Of a stretch of 64,000 bases of DNA, positions 55,201-64,000 are shown piece by piece. Within the stretch, counting starts at the first letter, position 1. Each line of letters begins with the position of its first letter. The position numbers were made by a program, and so were the translations under genes. The stretch comes from Exophiala sp. HKRS030 (lineage: Eukaryota; Ascomycota; Eurotiomycetes; Chaetothyriales; Herpotrichiellaceae): the NCBI GenBank assembly GCA_023897205.1, contig JAHWDD010000005.1:1364001-1428000 (forward strand). Direction: 5' to 3'. The notes beneath the pieces were generated by a model. That model did not search any database. It was given only the letters and a program-made list of their open reading frames with translations, and was not told the DNA's origin.

Positions 55201-57058
55201 AGGCACTGTTCTCCAAGATGTGTTTAATCGATTATGCCAATACCCCGAGGAAGATATGCGCGAAGATGCGCAATTGAGTGTGGAATATCTTCTGTCCGTA
55301 TTCCAGCCTCCAAACGCGCTCGATCTTGTGCCCCTGTTACGAGAAGCGAAATTCTACCGGGTCTTGAAAGCCGTGTTCAAGCAAGAAGGCCAATATGCAG
55401 AGATGATTCGTACTTATTTCCTGGACGAGCATGATCAGGACGAGGTCTATTCTGCTCTTAGCGACAGTCTACGGGCTGGCTCCAATCTTGGTGAAAAGCA
55501 ACGCAAGGAAGTGCGGTCTGTAATTGAACAGCACGCAGCTGATCTAGTGGGAATCGACATTCAACAGACGGCGACAACGATTGATAAAGTCGCTCCTGAC
55601 CTGCACAACCTATTCCTACAGGTCCTTGCGGGCGACCAGTATGGGCAGTACGAGTACCTCAAAATCCTACTCGAGCCAGATGAAGAAGGCCACAAGCAGA
55701 CGTCGACAAGGACAAAGCGGATTCAGGATGGCCGTATCATGGAATTGTACGTCAAATTACTCTGTCAATTCGATGCTTCTCATGTGCGTGAATACATCGA
55801 GCACGTGCAAGAAGGTGATCTGCGGCTTGATGAAGTCTTACCTACAATTGAAGAAAATGGAATTATTGATGCTGTTGTTGTCTTACAAGTTCGCCAAGGT
55901 CGCTTTAGGGAAGCAATGGATCGCTTGGTCAGGCATCTATCATTTCTGGACGAGACACTCAAGGCTACCACCTCTCGCTTATTCTCGAGCCGGGAAAATG
56001 GCGATGGAGATAGCGACGACGGTGCTAGCATACGTCGTCCAGTCACGGGTATACTCGAAAACATCAGGAAATATACTCTTGTGGGTGTATGGTTATGCCG
56101 TGGACAAAGGAAGAACACGCCACGTCCGAGCGTATCCAAGTCTCCTGGCCGGTCTGCAAATGCAACAACGCCACTGACCTTTGAAGAGACATTGTGGCTC
56201 GATCTGATGCTTGCAGTGGTTTCGATTGCAAGGGATAATTCCATCACATCGGTCTCGCAAACGTCCAAGGATGGCCCTCAGATTGATGAGCGTGATGGTG
56301 ATGATGATGACCGGGTTGAAATTGCAACTTCATTGCGTGGTACGATCCAATCTGTCTTCACGGCTCTCTTGACCAGCACAACATCGACGCGCGACCTCAG
56401 CAAGTCTTCTAGAGATTCTCATGATTCAAGTCGAGACATGACTTTTCTTCGAATACTACGAGCATTCCTCACACAAGCCGCACAAACATCGCCATCTCTT
56501 TCTGAACTCCGCTCTGTGGTAGCCAGTATTTTCTCGGCGTACGCTTATGAAGAATCTTTGCTGGCCTTGTCAAACTCCATGCTCGACAAAGACGTCTTTG
56601 TACAGCTTGAGCATGTTGGCAAGTTACGACACCGCGGATGGAGGCCACGCGGACAGGTTTGCGAAGTCTGCCGGCGACGCGTCTGGGGCCCTGGTGTCGG
56701 GGTCAATTCCAATGTGTGGGAACAATGGACGGGAAGAGAAGAAGCAAGAAGGGCCAGACGCTTGAGGAGGTCAAGTGTTGAGGATCTGGACGGAGGTGGA
56801 GGTGGGGACGTGGCGAGAGGTAAAGGCAAAGCCACCCGACGTGAACGTGGTGATAGTGATGTCGCTGCTTCTGGTGGCGATGGGGTTGGTGGTGTTGGCC
56901 CTGGGACTGGTATGGGGCCGATTGTGGTATTTTCGTGCCGACATTTATATCATCGAAGTTGTCTAGACCAGGATCAAGGACGGGAGCAGGACCCTGCTCA
57001 GGGGCCTGATGGTTTGGGAGATGGGTTGCCTGACTTGGTATGTCCCGCTTGTGTATAG
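52277..57058 (+). CDS. VPS8: Vps8, CORVET complex subunit
   Basis: An intronless gene of 1,593 residues. Vps8 is the CORVET-specific subunit that binds Rab5/Vps21 and tethers endosomes. The N-terminal 190 residues are acidic and Ser-rich. A WD40-type beta-propeller follows (VVIGTSKGIVLVFDHQ, AVTALAISADHTTIAVGHVTGHI, LHIGFLGYRHTALVSADDKG). The long alpha-solenoid contains the signature segment LLFLGFNDIWTG-like FLLGFNDIWTGVLTNWADR, with ARF-like clathrin-repeat helices to about residue 1440. The C-terminal RING-like domain begins CEVCRRRVWGPG and ends CRHLYHRSC and LVCPAC; it carries an unusually long Arg/Gly-rich insertion between its first and second pairs of metal ligands. The start MSSPRDEG is the first ATG of the long frame. 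Confidence 0.96.
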   Translation: MSSPRDEGENPTSQNDEKEEVHSDGGAVETTDADVPDIENGDVEGGTNTTEQHQPQEENNSLEDEEPASVLPPNGVDGVVPFRGEDDARSTDDTVSTPDESPSIQGSVLSSPRSETPSFRSPARRGSPSLAHRPFDTRFQSRLSGSHLSPLRSSSPGFLGAHSRHSSITSFAGVETPSEIDESGSPWDVIRWNKYKRITGQTFSEIGRRNFGNPTCLAVADQVVIGTSKGIVLVFDHQQNHKAIIGSGTKAAESGAVTALAISADHTTIAVGHVTGHIFTWELARSSRPFLHILPVDNSHPQGRRGDGHIMGSTVLHIGFLGYRHTALVSADDKGMAFSHLATRGMGAVSRVVRTARILGRYPEVVSRTTKPLKKSSVLAFAPLPLGNIEQRTDNLGLVAMLTPYLLVIVSTTPVAQTQHKAARPKEVAAHSAMTAALAWFPALKLKAEESQTSRTKLVYAWSNIITILEVHEAPPEEGDSKDKPPELQFLARSRYQAEEAVVAIQWLNRSVMAVLTITQQLLIIEDLTMHVTESFDLLKKHVYHADLYSQQLQAIIESLDEEDTSMHGVVADAFHMSFRAYKGRLFLLGFNDIWTGVLTNWADRLLALMNVGDFIGAIRLATKYYLGEGEKATIGLPEEDRLRASMVQEKLIEMMTASLKYAFGKNQQAGNEPIEKPQMIELADACIQACLTMGDQDFLFEEVFPWYDDNDHGPLFVDILEPYILDERVVSIPPPALKTLIDHFAITHTPSTLEEIVCMLDTSTMDIDQVTSLCKRYNLYDAYIYVWTMALHDYETMLTLLLDYADTADEINQPNGNAAERYTTAQKIFPYISFILTSRIYPTGAAMDNEEAMLAKGQIYDYFFSGNNKQRGLTPKRTTSSFENLSRILRFDAASFIAALNEAFEDSFLNSSDDDGQVPSSQRQPSISRTYTRQYVVRIMLEVMSSGFEAEDTIYLDMFIARNLAKYPQYMVLSGTVLQDVFNRLCQYPEEDMREDAQLSVEYLLSVFQPPNALDLVPLLREAKFYRVLKAVFKQEGQYAEMIRTYFLDEHDQDEVYSALSDSLRAGSNLGEKQRKEVRSVIEQHAADLVGIDIQQTATTIDKVAPDLHNLFLQVLAGDQYGQYEYLKILLEPDEEGHKQTSTRTKRIQDGRIMELYVKLLCQFDASHVREYIEHVQEGDLRLDEVLPTIEENGIIDAVVVLQVRQGRFREAMDRLVRHLSFLDETLKATTSRLFSSRENGDGDSDDGASIRRPVTGILENIRKYTLVGVWLCRGQRKNTPRPSVSKSPGRSANATTPLTFEETLWLDLMLAVVSIARDNSITSVSQTSKDGPQIDERDGDDDDRVEIATSLRGTIQSVFTALLTSTTSTRDLSKSSRDSHDSSRDMTFLRILRAFLTQAAQTSPSLSELRSVVASIFSAYAYEESLLALSNSMLDKDVFVQLEHVGKLRHRGWRPRGQVCEVCRRRVWGPGVGVNSNVWEQWTGREEARRARRLRRSSVEDLDGGGGGDVARGKGKATRRERGDSDVAASGGDGVGGVGPGTGMGPIVVFSCRHLYHRSCLDQDQGREQDPAQGPDGLGDGLPDLVCPACV

Positions 57059-58170
57059 CTTCTTATATATAGATGATTGTAGATCGCTCTGTCTGCTTAT
57101 CTCCTGCTTGTTGCCTACCTGCCTCGGTGCCTGTCTTGTCTTTTGTTCTACGTCGAAAAGTATTGGGGCTTATCTACCCTGTCAGGGGTTCCAAAGAGAA
57201 AAGGACCCAAAGGGTATCAATCAACAGGGAGACTGAATTGGATTGATTGCATTTCTACTGATGTTACATTCTGGTGATATGACCTTGGCCAAGGTAAAGG
57301 TAAAGGTAAAGTTAGGCAGGCAGGTGGTCGTTGTGATCTGGGATCTCCCTGTACGAAGAATCCCACCTCCCTTTCTCTCCCCCGGGGACATTGGTTTTCT
57401 CAAACTTGTTTCCATCAAGACTCACCCACCATCACAGTATTTCTTCATTTCGTCGTGATGTGTGGATCGGTTGGGTCATGTTTGTGATATGTGGGTTATG
57501 GAAAAACACAATTTGCAAATGTCTCGAGATTCCAAATTAAACTCTAGGGTTCCAACCATTCCTCGAGGTTTCCCCTTTGGTGGAGAGAGAAGTACCTAGT
57601 CAAAAACCTTTCGACGAATATGTCCCGATGGTGGTAATTTTTCTGGTCTGTGTTTCGTATGTTTTGTGTGTTCTTTTCCCCGTAAATTTTCCTTTGCGAA
57701 GGATTTTTGGACCCTCGTGAACGAGGAAGGAAACGGATCCGCGAGACAGAATGTGGGTGTGTGTGTCTGTGTGTGTGGGTGGGTGTAAGGTGTGTGATGG
57801 ACAAGTCACAAATTGATTTGTAAGGGAGGGGTGTGATTTCATGAACCTCGAAAAGTCATGCGGCGCGTTACGACGAGTACATCCATCGGACATGTCCCAA
57901 ACGTGTCGAACGTCGCATGTGTTTCGTCACGAGTATGGACCTGGCGTTTTGATGACACTCATGTTGGTCGATCCTGGGGGTGTCCCGCATTTCGCTCGCC
58001 CTTCATGATTTCACTCGGTCGGGCGGGGGGTACGTCGTGGTGAACGGAGTCACAAAAATCCCGGTAGTCTCATCAGCCGCAAAAACAAAAAGCTCCCCCG
58101 TTCTCCCCACCGGCACTGATCGATTGCGTTGATTGTGGATCAGGAAAGAAAAAGAAGATGCCGTCGGGGA
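57059..58170. other. Convergent 3' intergenic, VPS8 / small secreted protein gene
   Basis: 1.1 kb without a recognisable gene. It includes A/T-rich 3' UTR and, at 57740-57790, a GT-rich simple-repeat stretch. Short ORFs are chance-like. Confidence 0.4.
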
Positions 58171-58614
58171 TCAACCACATTTGGCGGACATGATGTTCTG
58201 AGGCGGTGCCACCGCGAACCAACCGTCCCCGGCGTTTCCGGGCAGGGTGGCGCTGTAACCGTCGTTGCCCAAGAAGCTGCAAGGTCCGTCCCCCGCGACG
58301 ACCCCGACGGCGTTGATGGTGACCCCGTTGCAAGGACCCTCGGCGTAGGCGGGGAGGCCCAGGCACGTGATGCCTCCGAGGTCGTACCAGGCGCCGTCCA
58401 TGGGGACCCACAGGCCGTACGTCTGGGAGGCCCCGGTGAAGAGGACGTTGGTCGGCCATTCGGCGTCGGTCGCCGCGAAGGCGCTGGCCGTGACGGGGGA
58501 TCTCTTCTGGACGTACTTGGGGTTGAGGGATTTCCGGACGACCGGTGACGCCGACGCGAGATGACCGAGCAACGACAACACCAAGCACGAGGCCAAGAAG
58601 AAGATGGGATACAT
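58171..58614 (-). CDS. Small secreted protein
   Basis: A 147-residue ORF starting MYPIFFLASCLVLSLLGHL, a clear signal peptide with a likely cleavage after ASA. A short basic propeptide follows, ending in the Kex2-type site QKRS. The mature part is about 105 residues with four cysteines (ITCLGL, EGPCNG, DGPCSF and the last SAKCG), enough for two disulfides, and Gly/Ala-rich strands. The longer ORF reaching 58746 puts a hydrophobic but less likely start in front. I do not recognise the family. It resembles the many small cysteine-containing secreted proteins of filamentous ascomycetes (effectors or wall proteins). Direct evidence for function is lacking. Confidence 0.62.
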   Translation of the reverse strand: MYPIFFLASCLVLSLLGHLASASPVVRKSLNPKYVQKRSPVTASAFAATDAEWPTNVLFTGASQTYGLWVPMDGAWYDLGGITCLGLPAYAEGPCNGVTINAVGVVAGDGPCSFLGNDGYSATLPGNAGDGWFAVAPPQNIMSAKCG

Positions 58615-61600
58615 GGCTCTCCGAGGGGAAGGACTTGAGACTTGACACGCACAAAAGTCAGCGTCCACAAACACACACAAGGTACAGTACCATGCAACAC
58701 AGACAATCTCCATTAAACGGTGGAAATGGGACACAAGGAACTGCACGACTTACAGATCGGTGGCGACAACGACCTAGTAGTTTCAATGGGTTTTTCGGTA
58801 TGACGATTTTGGTCAAAGTGTGATTTGGTCGGAAAGATCTTTGTTTGGAGACCCTGAGAGATGCCTGCAGGACTGGTCCCTAATTCGAAAAGGCGATTCT
58901 GGTGTGGGCCAGGTTGAGTTGGATGTGTTGTTTGATTCTCGAGAAAGTTGTAGGTAGGTAGTCGGTAGACGGGATTTATATAGGCGGGCAGTAGATCGGC
59001 AGAGTGAATACGCAGAACGCGAAGAGTAATTGAAAACAAATCTGCCCGTGAAAAGTTGTTGTGTTTGTGTGCGTGTGACGCTTTGATCGGAACCCTGGGC
59101 CCTGGAATTCACCCAAGTTTGCGTTATTCTTTGTTTGCTTCCCGGTTAAAATTGAAAAAAAGTATGCTGTATTCGCCTCCTCCCAAAGTGTGGGTGACAG
59201 GTGGGTTGAACTGAGAGGGAGAAGAGAGAGAGATTGAAGGGTGATCCTCGTCAGCCAGTGAATTTGTTCGCTTGAGACACACACACACAAACACCAAATT
59301 TAACGAGCGTGATTGATTTTGGTGAAATTATTCACAAGAAGGATAAAGGTAGGAGAGTGAAGGGGTCGAAAGCTGTCGAGGACCGTCTTTAAATCTTCTC
59401 AGAAGGGAGGTCCGAGACCGAATATATATGTACAAAGTACAAGAATGAGGTTTGAGACTGGGCCCAGATGATGAAGAAGAAGTGGGTTCGATGATGCCAA
59501 TGGATTACGATACGATAGTTTTAGGTACAGTTTAGGAAGCGTTGTATTGTACTGTAGGTACTACAGAAATAGTGGTCCCCACCAAAAATGTGAGGTACAG
59601 GTGGCAAGGTTAGCAAAGTCCAAGCTAGTCAATTCGGCCAGGGCCGGGCTGGATTAGTATTGTATGTTACTACGAGTAGTTCGAACCTGGCACGGAGGTT
59701 CTCTGGGTCTCTTCTGAAGCATGTGGCCCCGAGAGCAGCAGTTCACAGGTCGAAATGCAGATCTCCCGCGTGCGTCCATGGTACAATAGGCATCGAGAGT
59801 CATGAGCGAGTATTCAAGGTGGCGTCAAGATAGCTTTGGAATGGGAACGCTAAACGGTGGTGAGCTTTAGGCACCGAGTGCTAAATGGTTACTGTATGGA
59901 AGCCTCGGAACGGCATGGAAAATGAGACCCATGTGGAGTTTTCAAGGTGGACAGAGGAACGGTTTCTTTGTAGAATACTGCGGAATAGGCTTCTCGTACG
60001 GTCACTTCTTACGAGTTGAATAACTAGAGAGGAACATGTCTTGGGCATTACGAGTCCCCTGGCAAACGCCCAGTTGTAGTCGTAATATCGAAGGGGGAAA
60101 AAAAAGGGCCAAAGGTCTTGTACAGAAGTGACGCAGTCCGGATGCAACCGATTTGGTTGGTCTTTTGGGGAGGGGGGTGGGGGAGAACATGTCCAAAGAC
60201 AAACAGTACGGAGTTGATAGAACATCCTGGTTCTTCGCAACTAAAAATCCTGGTCGATGGAACATGATGGGTTGGCTAGACAAGGATCAGCGTCAAACGT
60301 GGCGTTGGTGGATGAACCTATCGAAGCCCATCGGTTGGACACTTACGAGTAGTAGGTGCATTACTCTCTCTCTCGTCTAGACTTGCATGCCATCATCACC
60401 TGCGCCTCCGCCAGCGAGTGAGAGAGACTGGAAGTTACGAAGCCCGTCGAATCATTGAGCTGCCCACTGGTGTTGTTTTTTGATCTTTTTAGATCTGCAT
60501 GCGGTGTTACATATTGAGTAGATGAGAAAAGTGACCGCGGTGATTTGTATGTAAGAATGGAATGACCTGGCGAGTACGAGTAATAGCTGTCGATGGAACT
60601 CAACAGTAGTGACATGGGAGAAAAAAGAGGCACTGCACCCCAGGCCGGTGATCGCTACTGTACGGAGTACCTACGGAGTATCGATGCCTATCTTTAGGCC
60701 TTTGGACGATAATGAAAAGACAACAGTAAGACAGTGGGTGGATAATCCAGTAGGCGCTGGTCTTTCCTTTTAGTGTACCAGACCAGACTATCCAAGGCCC
60801 CCCCCTTCGCTGTCGACGGGCGTGTAAGATAGGTAGCTACTGTCCTCTAACAGGCCCCCCCCCCTCTCCCTTCTCGGCGACCATTACGTAGAGAGACAGG
60901 TACCTTGCCTCGGTTGCTCCACTGAAAGAAGACGTGGAAAAGGTACTGAGTGAGTCCCGAAGCTCCCGCGCAGAGACCTGAAGCTGCTCCATGCTCCCCA
61001 GCTCTTCTTCAACACCCCAGTACAGAGATACCTATGGAGCCGCACCGCTTTACTTTTCTCAGATATTGAATTATTGATACTGAGTTTGTACTCATACGAG
61101 TACCCATCGGTAGATAAGATACTATATCTCGGGTAGATTGTCCCATCTTTGAGCCATCTTGTCGTAATGTAGGATCAGAGAGGTAAAATCCTCGATCTTC
61201 TACTCGGGTATCATTGACCCCCTTCTCGATCTACCACGGAATGTTTTGTGCTGGCCTGGGGCCCTTGCATATGGTTCCTGGTCTTTAGTCCTGCAGGGTG
61301 CATTATTGCTGCCAATGAATCAATGCTAGCCTACATACTCGGTACAGCACAGTTCTTAGTTCGTGGCGCCGTCAAGAATCGTTCTCTATCTTTCCTGGCC
61401 GAGGCTGTCTGCTCGACATGCTTCAGGAGTCTACATTTTTGTTCTTCGCCCGGTGAGAGCTTTTGCTAACCTCAGGATCTCCCAGATGCGTTGACTGGAG
61501 CTGGAGATGCTCAGAACGAAGCAACTCCATCAAAGTGCGACACGCTCACCGTCAATGGGAATTGAAATGGAATTAAATCTTAGCCCCCGGGTCTTCTCTG

Positions 61601-61663
61601 GACCAGAAGCTTCAATGTATATATTCACTGCAGAAAACCCCCCGTTCTCACTTTTCAAATGGC
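58615..61663. other. Long intergenic region
   Basis: 3.05 kb between the small secreted protein gene and the LinD-like gene's 3' end. Two TACGGAGTA motifs lie in tandem at 60661-60669 and 60672-60680. C runs are at 60801-60809 and 60856-60864. ORFs up to 119 codons have no domain, and I do not call any gene. Confidence 0.4.
60661..60680. repeat. Tandem TACGGAGTA motif pair
   Basis: The nine-base word TACGGAGTA occurs twice with a two-base gap. The same word or its reverse complement recurs at 10275, 46271 and 46650. The sequence is certain; a regulatory meaning is not. Confidence 0.7.
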
Positions 61664-63439
61664 TCAAATCTGCGAAACAACGACATCGACCTCATCGTTC
61701 CCTGCGGTGACCGTCACACCTACACTCTCCGAACCTTTGACCGTCGTCGTCTGCTGCAATTCACCATTGACATAAACAGCCCAATCCCCTCTCTCGAGAT
61801 TCTTGACGGAGAACGAAACTTCAGTGTCTTGTCCGGTCCAACTCTTCAAAGTGACGACCATTGCATGGGCCTCGGCATCCCAAGCACCTCGAAGGAAATC
61901 CACCCCGTCGGCGAAGCCAACGTCGTCTACAAAGGGTCTCTTCGCCAGTATCTCGCGCGTCCAAGGCTGTTCCCACATCATCTTCTGCCCGTCCTTGACA
62001 TTCAGTCGAGAATACCCAATCCCAGAGTTGCCCGAGTGTGGCTCCATGTGAACCAAGTTTCCATCCTCGTCCATGACCGCATCGTTGCGCGGATAATATA
62101 GGCCACCATTCTCCCATGTCGGGTTTAGACGAGAGTCCGCATACTCGAGCAAGTCATCAAGTTCCTTATCTTTCCCCAGCTCCGAGAGCATCTGCGCGAA
62201 CCCGTTCCAGTTGACCGCCTCGAAGGGGAAAGCAGGACTGACAAATTGAGGTGACATCTCACGAGCTTTCCGCAGTGTCTCTTCGCTGTCGGGGTCTTCG
62301 CCCTTTTCTAGGACGAGATGCCGAAACGCGCTGGAGACGCGAGTAGGTAAGAGTCGAGTCTTTCCGCCGACAGTGGTCAAGAACCCTAGAACTTGACTCT
62401 CATACAAGGAATGAACCTTTTCCGAGTTCCAGGTGTTCATGTATGCGTTTGCCCTTTTGATACGTTAGTGGGAAAAAGAATACAAAGGGAACAATGTCAG
62501 GAATCACCAAGCAGTATGAGCGCCTTGTCTGGCTGGCCGAGTTGATCGTTGTTTCAACGCAAAGAAGCTCGGATACAGTCCGGAATCGTTCAGCATGCCC
62601 TTTTTGATAAGAGATGCTTCGTACTTTTCAAGAACACCCTGGACATTGTTCGTTCCATCCCGGCTATCATTATACCTCATGGCGATGATCTAGCCCCCTC
62701 TCAGTCAGCGACCGATCACCTTAATAAGAGGCAGACCGGAACTAGGTAAAAAGAAACTTACCGGGAACTGGTTACAAACCACAAACACCGCGTTCGGTTC
62801 ACAGCACACCCCGACCCAATCGTTCTCCTCCATCTGCTGGAAGATGACCTTTTGCAAGCTTCGATTGTCGTACGAGAATTTTTCTGGTCCCATGCCGAAG
62901 AATAGCGGATTCCAATTGAAGGTCAGGCTGCCCTCTTTCTCGAACTCGTCATCGTCGAAGAGCATGGCGTACAGACTGGTCATCAAGAGAAGGTGTCCCG
63001 AGTACATGATATTCTCTTTGATGACGGGGTCAGCCCAAGGCTTCCGAAGCTCTTTCAGGTCGGGGTCGAGAAGTTTCCCGCCCAGGCTCGTGCTGAACCA
63101 GTATCCCCAGACTTCACGGCGGAGCATCTTGTGGATGATGCGGCGCAGGAGGGTCTTGAAGGCGGTCCTCATCGCCGGGAGGCGATGGTAGTGCGCGAGA
63201 CCTGTGGCGTACGCCATCGTGGCCAACTGGTATCGATACGCATCGTCCCATTCCTGCTGAGCTTCGAGGGAGCCGAAATGGTTCCACTCGCCGTCAATCT
63301 GAGAGACCAGATTGTGGAAATGGCGCAGATGGCCGGCCTGTTTGGCGTCGAGTTTGGGGTATTTCGAGACCTCAACGGGAGGCTGGGCCTTGATCGTCAA
63401 GGTGTTGGTTGTGGTGGTGCTGGTGGTAGTGGTCGTCAT
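61664..63439 (-). CDS. Linalool dehydratase/isomerase-family protein
   Basis: Three exons (63439-62762, 62689-62508, 62453-61664) give 549 residues; the second junction has a clear CACTAAC branch site. The start MTTTTTST is preferred to an ORF extension to 63547. The protein matches the LinD superfamily, an (alpha/alpha)6-barrel known from the bacterial linalool dehydratase/isomerase. Blocks include HFHNLVSQIDGEWNHFG, QYQLATMAYA-like YRYQLATMAYATGLAHYH, EVWGYW, ENIMYSGHLLLM, ALFDDDEFE-like LFDDDEFEKEGSL, NQFPIIAMRYNDSRDGTN, and GMLNDSGLYPSFF. After the barrel comes FVSPAFPFEAVNWNGFAQML, NGGLYYPRND, and a C-terminal beta-rich domain. Family members in fungi are uncharacterised as to substrate; terpenoid hydration or dehydration is only suggested by homology. 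Confidence 0.85.
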
Positions 63440-64000
63440 CTTTTTGCAACGGATTTCTTCTTCCTGACTTGGGAACTTGAGACTTGTAGATTGGCCAGAT
63501 GTCCTCAGTGTAGACAGAGATGCCTCCGAGGATTCAGGCCTTTTCATATACAGTGATGCTGATCGACCCTAAAGACTGGGCATCCACGGTTCTTAGGTAC
63601 GGGAAGTTAAGAGCGACCCGAAGGCCGAGTCTTCGACGTTGCCAGGTACCCACCTAAGGCCTCCCAGTTGGACATGGCGTTCAAGTCTTAGCGTGTGTCA
63701 TTGCCCTTGATCCGCAGGATCCCCAGATTTTTCAAAGGACGCGGGAAGCCCTTGCTTAATGACCTTGAGTAATCAAAAAAGATGGGATTTCTCGGTTCAT
63801 GGTCACGGTAGGCATTTCTCAGATTAAGTAGCCCCGAAGTCCCGACTCCGGATCTGGGAGACCTTACATACGTCCCCCAGTCTCATCTCCGTGTAAATGT
63901 CATCACCACAATAAACGCTGATCTCGACTCGAAACATCAGTTACTGGAGAAAGTACTCGTACGTACGCTGTAGGCCGCATGTCCAATAGGTATCTCGCTC
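63440..64000. other. Window edge, upstream of the LinD-like gene
   Basis: 561 bp containing the LinD-like gene's leader and promoter and no further recognisable coding region. Confidence 0.4.

Noticed and set aside
62993..63556. 187-codon plus-strand ORF
   Set aside because: Antisense shadow of the LinD-family gene.

Overview
This is nuclear DNA from a filamentous ascomycete (Pezizomycotina). Genes on both strands carry short 48-122 nt GT-AG introns with CTAAC/CTGAC-like branch sites, and the housekeeping set (Kre33, Pex13, 6-phosphogluconolactonase, Afi1, Vps8) is fungal. A recurrent TACGGAGTA motif in the intergenic DNA would suit Eurotiomycetes, but I cannot place the genus. I see no tRNA or rRNA gene, CRISPR array, complete transposon or virus-like gene.

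Layout. The left flank (1-9.5 kb) is housekeeping: the 5' two-thirds of KRE33, a divergent GT90/CAP10-type glycosyltransferase, PEX13 and a 6-phosphogluconolactonase. The right flank (41.5-64 kb) holds a two-RRM protein, a DUF7729-type GPI-anchored protein, AFI1, an EF-hand regulatory light chain whose first exon is only the ATG, VPS8 (CORVET), a small secreted protein and a linalool dehydratase/isomerase-family protein. A gene-poor stretch (36.1-41.5 kb) contains one small CxxC protein.

The middle (11.4-36.1 kb) is an accessory metabolic cluster. In order it holds SDR, SnoaL-like, SnoaL-like, an FAD-oxidoreductase remnant, acetoacetyl-CoA-synthetase-like ligase, DapA-family aldolase, P450 remnant, SDR, VOC/extradiol-dioxygenase-like protein, FAA-hydrolase-family protein, Zn2Cys6 regulator, FAD aromatic hydroxylase, nitroreductase, and a second regulator-like gene. 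My inference is a catabolic (ring-hydroxylating, extradiol-type) pathway: the flavin monooxygenase hydroxylates an aromatic acid or phenol, the VOC protein opens the ring, the FAH-family enzyme and DapA-family lyase process the product, the ligase activates an acid, and the SDRs adjust oxidation level under the Zn2Cys6 regulator. No substrate can be read from sequence.

Several members look damaged: the P450 is truncated and has lost a splice acceptor, the FAD protein is a stub, the ligase has a one-base phase conflict, and the second regulator lacks a readable zinc cluster. The cluster may therefore be partly decayed or under rearrangement. Exon coordinates are hand-derived from splice motifs and reading-frame phase, and lengths in the evidence follow from those models.
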